Origin: Ianthella basta
Taxonomy: Eukaryota > Porifera > Demospongiae > Verongiida > Ianthellidae
Assembly: GCA_964019415.1 (NCBI GenBank)
Contig: OZ025870.1
Coordinates: 4,206,908 to 4,270,907, forward strand
Reading direction: 5' to 3'
Length of the DNA: 64,000 nucleotides
Part shown: positions 1-12,100 of the stretch, one piece after another
Layout: every line of letters begins with the position of its first letter
Numbering within the stretch: position 1 is the stretch's first letter
Notes under the pieces: generated by a model
What the model saw: only the letters and a program-made list of their open reading frames with translations
Told to the model about the DNA's origin: nothing
Database searches by the model: none
Made by a program: the position numbers and the translations under genes

Positions 1-1974
1 AGCTGCACTGTAGCTAGGACATGACGGTGTTCCTATGTGTGAGATACCACAGTGTTCAGATAGAAATCATGATATTATTCCATTTCCTATTCTATTCCCG
101 CTGGAATAATGTGCAATAATGCCTGTAAACAAGTGCTTGGATCGCCGATCATGTATTGCATAGTGATTAACAGCTGAAGGAGCATACAGTAAGAAAGTAT
201 ACGTCGGCAGCCATTTTTAGTTGCAATTAAATTTAGTCAAATGTCAAGATGGTATATCTTGCTTTAGCTAAATAACAAAAATTATTCAGCAGAATACAAG
301 TGGTGATTATGAGTATGCAAATGTGGTTGAACATAGTAGCTTATGCTCAACAACATTAAGTACTGCTTTCACTGCATGCCCAAAATTTTGTCGCATTCAA
401 CCTATGTAGCCTGCAATTGACCTGTTTAATGAAAACCTTACAACAGTATAAATAGTATGCATGACACTTGTTGTACGTGGTACATACTGAAACATATGTC
501 CTGACAAAAGCATCACAACTTAAGCCTAATGGCCATGCATAACAGCTGTAAAATATATCAGTAGCAGTTTGCGCCAAGGAAGGAACTAACTCAGAAAGGC
601 GCAGCATTAGTTGGGCTGACTAACAAACCTCCTCTCAGAATACACATTTATATAGCATCCTTCAGTGTCATGAAAATTACATAATTGAGTACAGAGGATG
701 AGGTTTGTACATAGACAAAACATGTCTGGTTATATTTACACATAAGTTTAACTTTATGCATACCACATGGCATGAAGTTTTGGTGGGAAATCAATTTTGG
801 GGGGATTGGCAGTTTGGAGAGTAATTAATCCACCAAAGCTTCACAGCACCATGTCATCCTTATTGCATGATCCTATACTGCATAGTCTTCCTGTATAATT
901 AATAGGACTGCAAGTGGATGTGCCAGGCCCATCATTAACATTCAGTTCACCACCAAAAGCTGCACACGAGAACAGTACGTCGCTGAAGAGACACCAAACC
1001 TGGGAGAAGAGCTGTCTGATCAGTATGTGGACGGCAATCTGAAAGATGGGTATGCTGTCTCTATGAAAATGAATGCTGTTGAGTTGTGGCTACTTGCTGT
1101 GGAACTTCGGCAGCCTTTTCCTCTACCACCATGCACATGCAAATCATTCTACAGCAGAATGTAAGCCAAAATATACATTCTTCTGACTTTCACTCAAAAA
1201 TTCAAGTCCGCTTGATAGCTATAAAAGTATTGGTATGAAGATAGTCTAGATCTGATAAAACATCAACTTGTATGCTTCACAGTCATACTTCATGGTCATT
1301 TGCAATCAAATTGAACAGATACTAGCTAAGTTCCCAGCATAGCTCAATTATCCATTTTGCTATGAATATCATTATAGCATTAAGCTTACAAACACGAAGA
1401 ATATTCTGCAAAATGTCATATTTTCAGCAATATGCCAAAATACAATGCTGCCAAGATTTCTGGCCATTACAGTGTGACATGCATATGAACACAGAATACT
1501 ACAAGTAGTTCTCTGTATATAGCATATATTATGGTAGAAGCAGGGTAGCGGGTGCTCACTTATGGAAAGACAATGGCATTGTACTCTCGATCCAGGCTAT
1601 ACTGCCAAACTCTACAGTGGTATGAAGCCTACATTTCACACTTTTCCACAATGGAGAGCTTTCAGCAAATGACGTGCCTACTTTGTAGCACAATTTAGGT
1701 ATGCAGTTGGTAACAACACCTTCACTACCAAGCTTGGGTGACCAGAATGGACCAGCCACATATGCGCACAAGCATGTACACATGTGTTCAAATGTGGTGG
1801 TTCATTCTTTTTACTTGTCGAATGCATGGTTGGTTCTGGGGGACTTTACAAAACCAATTAAGGTTTCATGCTAACAACTCACAGTTAATACCCTAATGCA
1901 AGCAACTTTGCGGGCTGCAGTATGGAACGCCTGCCTGAGATTATCACTCACATGGTGGGTGTTTAGCTACTCAC
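1..1974. other. Gene-poor left edge with a dispersed repeat
   Basis: I see no convincing coding exon here. The stretch around 770-1110 resembles 48430-48660 in wording (a 'cagttttgagagta'-like core followed by 'caccaaaagctgc'-like sequence), so it is probably a copy of a dispersed repeat. The rest is unremarkable AT-rich sequence. If the death-domain exon at 1975-2301 belongs to a longer minus-strand gene, this stretch would be intron. Confidence 0.35.
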
Positions 1975-2301
1975 CACAATAGTGCCGTAGCAATTCAAAT
2001 GACTGTGCCCCAAAGTTCTTGCTACTATGTAAGAAATAGCCCAGATCCGCTACTGTGGCCCTCTTCTTGTCCGCCCAATCAAGGAGCAAGAGTTGAACAC
2101 GATCTTGGCTGTACAGTCCCACAATTTCGTTCGTTCGGTAACTGTAGCACTTATTCCCAGCATTTTCACTCAGTGATATTACCACCTGCTCAAATTTGTC
2201 ATACAAGAGACTGTCTAGCTCTTTCCAGAATTGTGTGGACACATCTTTCAGAGACAGTTCAAGGTACTTCTGTGGAATGTTCGTGCCAAGTAAATGAGCC
2301 A
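1975..2301 (-). CDS. Death-domain exon (IRAK/Pelle-like), partial gene
   Basis: This minus-strand exon has an acceptor (TTTCCAG) before 2301 and a GTGAGT donor after 1975, and enters and leaves in phase 1. It encodes about 108 residues shaped like a death domain: an FWKELD helix near the start, then LLLLDWADKK followed by ATVADLGYFL, which matches the W-(K/R)-ATV-DL pattern of IRAK/Pelle/Tube-type death domains. Such domains form helical oligomers that link receptors to kinases. No kinase or NACHT domain is visible; the rest of the gene would lie left of the window. The exon upstream at 3617-3817 ends in phase 0, so the two do not join directly. It could instead be the death domain of another NLR-type gene. 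The domain assignment is fairly safe; the IRAK link is inference. Confidence 0.68.
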
Positions 2302-3616
2302 CTGGAAAGGGTGAAGAAACATACAGCCAAGTGGGTTAATGCTATAAGGCTAGTATACGCAATACAGAGGGAAAACAACATAATTATATAAGCTTCCTAT
2401 CCCCTACAGTTAATTAAGAACTCTCACAATGACAGATCATTAATAGTGCCATAATAGTTTCTTTAGAAATACCAGTTTCATAAATTTCATGCTGTATGCT
2501 GTTCGGATGATTCACTAATATGCACAGCAGCTCTGTTTATAAGGCAACAATACCTCCCAAACTGCTTGTCAAGTAGTCAGAGTCTGCAAAATGGCAGCCT
2601 TTATGTGAGACCTAAGCAAATCCTGCACCAAACGAGTTTCTACAAATGGATGGTGATGTATGAAGGTCCCACCTCTACATCTGGTCCCCCCCTCCCCTCA
2701 CAACCAGTGCCAAACAGCATGACGCGCCTCCTATTCTGAAATCCATTTACATATGGGTGTTTTGCATTGAAAAAGTAGTTGTTGCACAATATTTTACATG
2801 CACCCAAAAGATAGCATGTTTTCCCTTATGCTGGCTGTGTACACAGATATCATTCCTCCAGGCTTTCAGAAAAAAACAGCCCGGTGCATTTAATTGCCGG
2901 TAAGTGCTTAGGCATAGGTCAGATCTTTTTCCTCAGGTCCGTACACATGGGGGTTTGGGGGGGAGGGGTTCAAAAAAACACACATGCCTAGGAGGTCTGC
3001 CTGAGGAACAACATCGATAAAATTTTAGCTATACAGAATCTGAGCTGTACTACTATACAGTAGTGTCACAATGGACAGTGCCACTCAAAAAAATATACAT
3101 GTCCTCAAAACCTGCATAGAAAAATGCATAGAATAACACCTGTACCAAAATGCCTGAACCGATCCGTACCGATTCATAGATTGGTTCTATCAAAGGCTAT
3201 GCATCACTTCTAGGATAACCTGGAGGAATGATTTCCAATATGCACGGCCAGCATAGGAAAAACGGGCACCATTTTTTTACTATTGCAGAAGAAACAGTTG
3301 TTGCACACGCATGATATATACAAATGAAACGCCTGTGATATGAGCCATTATAATTGTACCAAACGTCTACCATTATGTTGAAAACAAGCAAAAGGTATGT
3401 GCGGTGTAACATTGTATGGGATTGTAGCTTGCCTTGTTCTGGATTAGGCTGCATACTTCTGGGATGAATACTTCGACCTTGCACATGCTCCTGCACAATA
3501 AAGTTAGCAGACAAGCAAAACCCTTTGCACAACTTCATCTACATGACGTAATGAACATGCATAATACCACGGGAGACCTCTAGCTATGCATGGTAGCATC
3601 ATACCCAAGCAATCAC

Positions 3617-3817
3617 CTGTGACTTCACCACTGTCAATAATGTCCCCTTGACACTGCTCAGCTCCTGATGGGTTATTTTCTGCTCAGAAACTTTCAATTC
3701 AGCCTTTATTTCCTGAACATGTGACAGCTGTTCATCATACTCACTATCACGCCCCTCCTTCTCTTTTCCCTTATCTCCATTTTCCTCTTCCACCTCTGGC
3801 AGGACATTTCGCTCAGA
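3617..3817 (-). CDS. Stray coiled-coil exon, third paralogue copy
   Basis: A 201-bp minus-strand exon, phase 0 at both ends, with acceptor CAG at 3818-3820 and a GTGATT donor. It encodes 67 residues rich in E, K, Q and S. It aligns with the coiled-coil exon of gene B (58302-58571): both begin S-E, then E-V-E-E, then a (Q/E)LxHVQEIKAELK-like heptad run, and both end KSQ or DSQ. About 23 residues present in gene B are missing here. No matching neighbour exons were found on either side, so it is either a relic of a third family member or an extra exon of a gene continuing left. Confidence 0.6.
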
Positions 3818-3964
3818 CTGCATGTGGAAAAGAAGAGCCATGAATAACTGAAAGCAAGTAATTGAATATTAAGCTGTCAAGGAAAATTGTTCATAAAATT
3901 CACAAGTCATGCATGCAAAATGCAAATTTCAAAGAACGCAGTATTGTAGTATAATCTATTTTTA

Positions 3965-5010
3965 TTGAAACAAGTATTTCTAGTTAAAAACACACCCCTG
4001 AACTCGAACTATTTCTTCTTGAACTTCCCCATGTATGTTCAATAGTTCAGATAGTTGGGGATGCAGCATTGCTAATGACCTGAAAGGTACATCACGATGC
4101 CATAGACTGTTGGGGTTGCAAGGGTTTCGAGTCTCCAGACCATGCTAGCAAGTCATCCAGTGAAAGCACTCCTACCAAATTGTCGAAATGCTTTGCTTTT
4201 GATCTACATAACATTCTGAATGAGGAATTACATGTCACTTTGTGCCTGGAGGAGAAGTGCGCTGGCTAAAAAGGTGACCCTAAGTGGTAATGCCATGACA
4301 GGCATGATTGTCTCTCATACACCAACGGGTCGTTCGACCTCTGTTGTATTTGTGGCTGTACCTCGCAGGAGAATAGTTATCAAATTTTCCTTTACAATAA
4401 ACGTGTTCTAGAAAGACTTTTGTGGGAAATTAAGCTCCACTTATCACAGACAGACATTGTAAAATGGCCACACTCAATGTTCTCTGTTTGCTAGGCTCAA
4501 AATCACCTTTCTTCGTATTTCGCCATGTATCCAAAGAGCGAAAGGTCTTACTAGAACATGTTTAAGTAATAGTATCGTAGTAGAAACCTAACTGTTCTCC
4601 TGCAGGGTACAGCCCCAATTAGCTACAACAGAGGTCGAATGACCCGTTGGCCAATAATGACAGACAAGCAAATCATGGCATTACCTCATATATGTGTAGC
4701 CTTTTAGCCAGCATGCTCTTCCTCTAGGCACAAAGTATCAAGTACATCCTCATTCAGAATGTCATATAGATAATAAGCAGTCTGCAAACATTTTGACACT
4801 TTGGTAGCGGTGCTTTCACTGGATGACTGGCTGCTCTAGAGACTTGAAACTCTTGCAAACCAAACAGTCTATCATGATGTATCTTTCAGGCCATGCTGCA
4901 TCCCCAACCATCTGTATTATTGAACATACATGGGGAAATTGCTAGCAAGTAGTTCGAGTTCAAGGGCGCCCCGGCACCCCACCACGAGTTTTTTAACTTG
5001 AAATACTTGG
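3965..5010. mobile_element. Foldback element A (about 1 kb, long inverted arms)
   Basis: The sequence from about 3968 to 4400 recurs, inverted and diverged, from about 4585 to 5007. Both arms contain 'ccatgtatgttcaata', 'tcatccagtgaaagca' and 'ttcgacctctgttgta', and both ends carry a 'caagtatttc.agttaaaaa' terminus. With arms of over 400 bp and a short centre it is a foldback or long-TIR DNA element. I found no transposase frame. The same arms bound a larger element at 42049-46098. Confidence 0.75.
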
Positions 5011-5512
5011 ATAGCTACACGGAGAAATACAAAGAAAGATGATTTTGAGCCTAGCAAACAGAAAGCGTCAAGAGCTGCCATACATACAAACATGAAGCCA
5101 TACGAATATCTAAATTAGAAAACAATGTAGGGGCGACTTCCCAAAAATGCTACACTCATGTGTTATGTTCATGTACAATCTCACTCAATCCCGCCACTTG
5201 TTTTCCGTGAACTACACAATACTTGTGCTCTTATATGCAGCAGAATATAATGTGATAAACAAATGAAATGGGACAGTAGCCCCCTTATATCTATAGCATA
5301 ACAGATAGACGAAAGAAAGCTGGTGTACACTTTCAAAAGAAATTGCATAAACCTAGAACAAACAGCTATAGGGCTGTCAATGGCTACCACATGACTGTCC
5401 AACATAAAGGGACATACAGGGCACAAATGTATTGTACTTTGACAGCTTTTGGACAATAACACATGTGGGGACCCTCCACTAATCCATTACCAAACTTAGT
5501 ATACATCAAGAA

Positions 5513-5901
5513 CTAGCAGGGCGCCCACCTTCGGCGGGCTTCTGCTTTGGTGAGTCAGGCCCAGGCTGATTCGAAGAATCTGCGCTGTTAGCAACAAAGG
5601 GTAGCTGCTATAATGACGACCAAGTTTTAAACTTCGATCGTCGGACGACAGTGAATCAAACTGCCAGATAACCAGAAGTCAATGAGCGATAATTAAGAAA
5701 ATGGCCATCAGCCACGAATGAAAACTGGAAATTGAAAGATATCTCTTCAGGAACTGCAAAACTCGCAATTTCAACTCGTGGCGGACACTTCTGGAGCCCC
5801 ACTTCATAATCCCTGAGAGTTTGGTGGCGTTCTGTTCCGTAGTGTTTGCGGCAAAAGCGAACAAACAAACAAACAGACAAAGGAACTGAATTATATATAG
5901 A
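5513..5901 (-). mobile_element. Short non-autonomous Helitron
   Basis: Read on the minus strand, the element starts TCTATATATAATTC after an A and ends with a GC-rich hairpin (GCCCGCCGAAGGTGGGC, plus coordinates 5523-5539), then six bases, then CTAG followed by T. This fits the Helitron rule (5' TC, 3' hairpin plus CTRR, insertion between A and T). A run of TTTG repeats lies near the 5' end. At 389 bp it cannot encode the Rep/helicase. It sits in the intron just 3' of a gene A exon (5942-6148). Confidence 0.7.
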
Positions 5902-5941
5902 TCCATGGCGGACAGTCACAGTCAATCTTTTCACACTGTAC

Positions 5942-6148
5942 CTTTGCAGGCAATCCCACTCCGGTGATGTATCTGTATCTGACTCTTCCTGGTCTGTACT
6001 CCTCTGCCTCCCTCACAGTGGTCATCTCTGGAGACTGATGTAGGAGCCACTGCTTACAGGACTCCTCCTCCTCCACCTGGACACTGTCTGCCAGCCAACG
6101 CTGATGGTAGCGGGTGAATTGATCTAGTTGTAAAGCCGGGACTACAGC
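5942..6148 (-). CDS. Gene A exon: YHQRWLADS module
   Basis: 207 bp, 69 residues, phase 0-0 (acceptor ATGCAG, donor GTACAG). Contains [29 protein letters not shown] and RVRYRYITG. Gene B exon 46543-46740 is strongly similar ([18 protein letters not shown]...). The W-rich, charged character suggests a folded helical segment; no known domain recognised. Last recognised exon of gene A. Confidence 0.75.
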
Positions 6149-9100
6149 CTGCATGGAGTGCAAACAGGTCCATTGAACATTTTATGTATCTAACTACCTA
6201 TAAGCTACACACTTTTAAGGAAAACCATGGTGTGTGGTCTGAATGCCACTGATGTCTCATTGGCCATGGACTATAGCTATAGAGTGAAGGAGTGTGGTGA
6301 GTTGAGGTGAGTGTCTTGCATTAATTGTCCATAGTCTCGTTCACATGCATGCAGTCACAGCAAAGCATGCATATAAACTGCACATACATACCACAGTGAC
6401 ACCACATGTGAACACACATGTACACAAACGTACATGCACACACGCACACACACACACACGCACACACACACACCCGTCTTCCTCTCTCCAGGGCCCTTCT
6501 CCGGTACATGCACTCTGTGCCATTGACTGCCTTCATCAGTTTGGATTTGGGGTCCCTCCTGAATTCCACCTCTCCCTCCATCTCAGCACTACCCTCTGCC
6601 TGCTCCACAGAGGAGGATGGAGGAAGTGTTACATCATGACTCTTGTCTAAGACTTTGAGCCACCATCGGCGTATGCGAGCCCTACACAGCCAGGAAGATA
6701 CATTCCTCTCACAATGTACAGAGTGTTTGTAATGCAACACATGCAATGTACGATACCTCTTTGATGTCAGCTGAGAATCTTTGTTGGCATCAATCTGTTG
6801 GATGTAGTAGGTGCAATAAAGATAACACATGTTGTAGTCCCAGGGTACCATTATCAGATGTCACAGCTTGGGATGTCTAATTAGGAATGTGCCTGATAAA
6901 AATGGCTACTCCTATCTTAATGTAGCTTGCTTGAGCAGAACTAGCCAAACAGTGGCGGCAAAGAATTAAAGGGCCTGGATAGGCTTCTTTTGATGCATTG
7001 AAGATGTCAGTGCACCCAAAGCAAACCTGGAATGCATGTATGAGAAAGGCATTATAGGCTGTTTGTATCCCATTTTGTACTTTCATATTCTCCTCCACAT
7101 CATTTCTGCTGAAATTCTGTGTGTTCCTAGTGCAAGACACACAGCACACATGGACCCAAGTCATGCATGCACAAGGGCTTGCATAGAGATGTGAAGGGCA
7201 AATATCTGAGTGACGGTGACAATCCAATTGTCACAACATTGTAGCGAGCTCAAAGTTTGTATTCCCATGTATTATAGATACCCTTATGCCAGTATTTTGT
7301 CATGTTCACATCCAGTATGGCCCTGGCCAGCTCAAATAGAAATTGATGTACGTAGCTATATATAAGCCTTTGGAAATGCAAAAGCGTTCAACCAGTACAA
7401 TAATAATTTCTATAAACCAAATCGGGATTTAGGAATGGCCAATGATTCTAATTCGCAGAGAAGCATTCTAATTTCTTCACATGTGATTCTAAATTCTATA
7501 CACATACATTGCAGGCAGAGTGCGTGTAAAGTGCATAACAACGTTATCACAGCCATTTTGTATCTACTGTGATATGTGCTTGTCGCTGTGAATTATTCCT
7601 TCAGTTCTTGTTGAATGGCCTCCTTGCAAAGTAGGAGTAAGGGCAGACGGCGAAGGAGTGTAATGGGAAAGTTAGCACAGGTGCTGTACCACATTATCAT
7701 CGGTTGCCAATGACGTGGACGTCATCAAGCGGAGATAGTGGAGACAATTTTCATTGGATTAGTGAACTGTCTTTAGATCCATATTACTTAAATGCTGCCC
7801 AATCGCTGTCTGCGAGGATTTAGACCACTCAGCCATTGGTGCTTTGTGCCCTCAAGCTTCGTTCTCTAAATCCTACAGACCCATCCTTACAATAATTGGC
7901 AGCATTTAACTATTACACAGTTCACCCTACACGTATATATGTATATGCATCCCTGCCACCAACCTTACCTTCCGCTCCAGCTGTGGGTAGTTCTCTGTGA
8001 GGTATTCTGTCATGACTCTTCGTCCCAGCCTGTGGGCAATGTCCAGGCAAGTCTCATCATTTTCATCCCTGTCAAGCACTCTGTCTCCAAACTTAGAACA
8101 GAGGTACTGCAGGACAGGTAGGTGGCCTCTGTAGGCTGCCAAGTGGAGGGCATTCTGAGAGTTCTGGAGGAGATTGGAGGGTGTGCGTACGTGATACTGT
8201 GTGACTGTGACTGAGGGATCATGTGTGTGCAAGTGCAGATGCCTATATATCAGCAGTACTTCCATTATACGTACCTTCATTCTGTGGAAGATATCTCCGT
8301 CATATTGTCCAGCTAGTTTTCTGACCAAGTCGGTATGCCCATTTTCTGCAGCTATTAATATAGGAGTCCTGCCACTCTGCACAGGAAAGACAATCACAGC
8401 ACTCGACCTTTGGTGAACAAACAGCATTGTAAAACCGAGGCTCACAGCTAACTACCTCAAGAAATAGTCTACCTTATGACATTACATAAGCACTAGACTG
8501 CGCATTAATTCATACTAGCAAGAAAGCCCGCCTTCGGTGGGCTTCCCTGCTCCGGTGCCCCCACGACGGCACTTCCACGACAGCTACTCGGCGCCAGTCT
8601 GGCAAGGCCAGAGTGTGTGATGACAGTGTGCTAACATCATCTGGTAGCATGCATGCATATGCACTTAACAGAACAAAGCAGTGATCAATGAATCACGTAG
8701 TCGTGCACCTGGTCTAAATCAAAAATGAATTGTGCATGTCTCACAACAGAGCCAGTTAATGTCCATAACACGATGCTTGCTCTTGTCTCTGCTGTAGCAA
8801 GTGTTCACCTTGCATGGTGGGATGTTCCTAAGGAGCACAGTCTCATTCATGTAGCTTTGCATTTTGTTGGGTGTAGAAGAAATGCACTGAGAAGTAACCA
8901 GACGCGATCATGTCCCCGTCCACGTTGTTGCATGTGATTCCGAAGCGGTCAGGCCGGAGCTTCACTTTCCCCTCGCTCTTGTTGCTGATCGTCTCATAGT
9001 CCCTATCCTTTTCATAGCAACGAATCTCGTTGGTATGTAACTGCGCATTGCATGTCTTGAACATTGGTATGATTACCAACGTAATTCTTTGTGTTTGGAT

Positions 9101-12100
9101 GACATGTTAACCCTTTAAAAAAGCCAGAGAGAAGGGGGCATCAAACTGGCTCACTGCACTGCCCCTGGAAGAGCTGGGTTTCAGTCTGCACAAGGGTGCT
9201 TTCCGTGACGCTCTCTGTCTACGTTATGGCTGGCAGCCTCCATACATGCCATCTAATTGTGTATGTGGTAAGTAGCAAACAGTTGAGCATGCTCTCAGCT
9301 GCTCACATGGAGGGTTCCCAGCACTGAGACACAATGACATCAGAGACATCACAGCCAAGTGCCTTTCCGAAGTCTGCCACAATGTGGCAGTGGAACCAGA
9401 GCTGCAACCGTTGACTGGGGAGAGTCTGCAACTAAGAACTGCCAATTCAGAAGAAGGTGCACGGCTCGATGTAAGTGCGCAAGGTTTTTGGGGGGAGAGA
9501 CATCAGCGTGCATTCTTTGACGTCAGGGTTTTTAACCCGTATGCACCAAGTAACTGCAAGTCGACCCAAACCGCTGCGTACAGAAGGCATGAGAATGAAA
9601 AGAGAAGAAGTTACCAGCAGCGAATACTGGAAGTTGAGCACGGATCCTTCACCCCGTTAGTCTTCTCAGCAACAGGTGGCATGGGCCCTGCAGCACGCGT
9701 CACCTATGGGAGACTAGCCTCTCTTCTAGCAGAGAAGAGGTCCTTGTCATACCACCAGGTCATCACCTGGCTGCGCTGCCTACTAAATTTCTCTCTGCTG
9801 AGATCCACAATCATGTGCATCCGAGGTGCACGATCAACCTCAAATGGACCAAGCAGATCAGCTGTGCGCGTTAATTCACTCGACCTAGCAGCCTGCACAC
9901 ACGCGGATGTGCGGCCCAGCTGCTAGATGACTTCCAGTACAGTATAACAGAATTATGAGTTACTTATTTTACCATATTATGTTTTGTTTCTTTGTTTTCA
10001 ACCACCATTCATGTACAAGTATTATCATTACAATGTCATACCTTACCTTAAATACCTGTATGGCAGTGCGCATGTGTGCCTATATACTTGTTTAATTATT
10101 TATTCACGCCAAAAGGCGTCATGAGTGAGTTTGCGCGTAACCGCGGATGACACCTTTTGGCGTCACATTGGACTCGTCCGAATTTCGAGCATTATTTTAG
10201 TCGAGGAGCCTCCGAACGGAACGTTGCTTTCCGTGTACCCGAACCGGTGCCAGAGTTTTCTGTCAACGCCCTTATCTGGTCTCCAGGTTGCACCTGTTGC
10301 GCGCAAGCTGCTTCCGAACAGTACGCAAATTTTTCGGGCGTCTTCGTCGACGGAAGGTAAGCGAACTTTACATTCCCACTGATAACAACGCAGTGAAAGC
10401 GGCTACTACAATGAATACTTCAAATAACCCTAAAATAGGATGACTGAAGAGCCTTAAAGGTCCCGTTTGACTGGGCTGCAAGTCTTGGCTTTGCTGAAAG
10501 CGGAAGAAGAAGGAATGGAGGACACCATTTTCTGTGAAGATCCTCGGAAGGGCACGAGAATGATCGTCGACCTTCCTGGAACATAGCTTCAGGCTGCGAC
10601 CAATTGTTCACCACCTCTCCGGGCAAGAGAAGGCTCCAGCAGGTGCGAACACGAGGTGCACTGAATTCGCACGTGCGCTGCCATTCTAATTTCGCCACTC
10701 GTGACAGCGCGCGCGATTTAAATGCCGCGGCTAATGGGTTAAGTAATAATGTAGTCATAAATCATCCATTATGTAATTGTGGATGGCAACTTTAGAAGCC
10801 ATAATGGGGGAGAGGGAGGATTCACAATTGCAAGTGCATTTCATAGGCTATGCAATGATGCTATGAAAAGAAAATCATTATGTCGCCTCCATGCATAGCA
10901 CCTATATACAATACTAACACACAGTTTTCTGTTAGCTACCTCAGCTGGTCTCCGGATTGCGTGTGCTTGAAACACATAATATAATCAGCTGCTAAGGTTT
11001 GTCTGACGGTGCATTCCATCTTCCAGAGGCCTCAGGTAGGTACATTAGGGAGGCTTTCAGTACATAATTTATTCACGTTTACCAAATCCTTCCCTGGCAA
11101 ATGCAGTCAGTGAGAAAAGATCGCCAAGGAGAATCATTGCTCTTCTGCTCTACACTTGTATTGCACGTAGCTGGTTTCGTTCAGCAGATGCGACGATTCA
11201 ATCGCTAAACTTCGGAGGCATTTTGCACCACGGTTGACAACATACAAAATGGCTTCGGTAGCTCCTTCACTTTCTTATCCGCGCTGGAGCCGAATGTTGC
11301 TGTTTTTGCAATCCCATTGTTCCGAACTGAAATAGGGTGAAGTGCAGACAAACGGAGCTGGCAGAATACACAGCGCAAACCCCTAAATGCTGCTAAGAAT
11401 ACAGAATGCAGCCAAGAATACGGAATGCCCTAAGAATACGGAACGGTGCCAAGAATACGGAACACAGATACTCAGGCTTAGCTTCATTATATATAGGATT
11501 ATATATAGGATTCTAACTTCTTGTTTCTAATTCCCACTTACGTACACTTTCAATCCTCATCTTCCCATCCCAATTTACCTTAATCCCCATTCCCATCCCT
11601 TCTAGTTCACTGTACACATTCTTCTGTAAACCTAAACCCTACATACCTTGTCTTCTACATCCACGAGTTGCTTCACCAGGCACTGTACCACTGACTGGCT
11701 ACCCTTTGCTGAAGCTTGCAGCATTGCCATAGCAACAGGGTCTGATGTTGACAGGCTCTGTGTGAAAAATGCATGTAAAACGAGAGTGAGAAAATGAAAA
11801 TATGAACACACAATATAAGTTTCAAGAGAGAGAAGTATGCTGCAGGTGCAAAACAAACAAAGTATATAAAGAATCCAAATTACATACCTGAGTGATCATT
11901 GCCATGTCATGGTCATATTTCTCAGTCTGCTGAATCAGCTTTTTCTGCAGAGCACTCATCTCAGATTCTAGATCATCCACATGCATTGTCTGAGCATCCA
12001 CATCTCTTACTGCGAACTGGGCCTCTGGTTCTGGAGGAGGCAGCAGTGGATCACTTGTAGAGGACAGAGACGTGTAGGGACTGGAAGGCAGATCCACCTG

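Noticed and set aside
1999..2391. 130-codon plus frame
   Set aside because: Antisense to the death-domain exon, which has splice sites and domain pattern.
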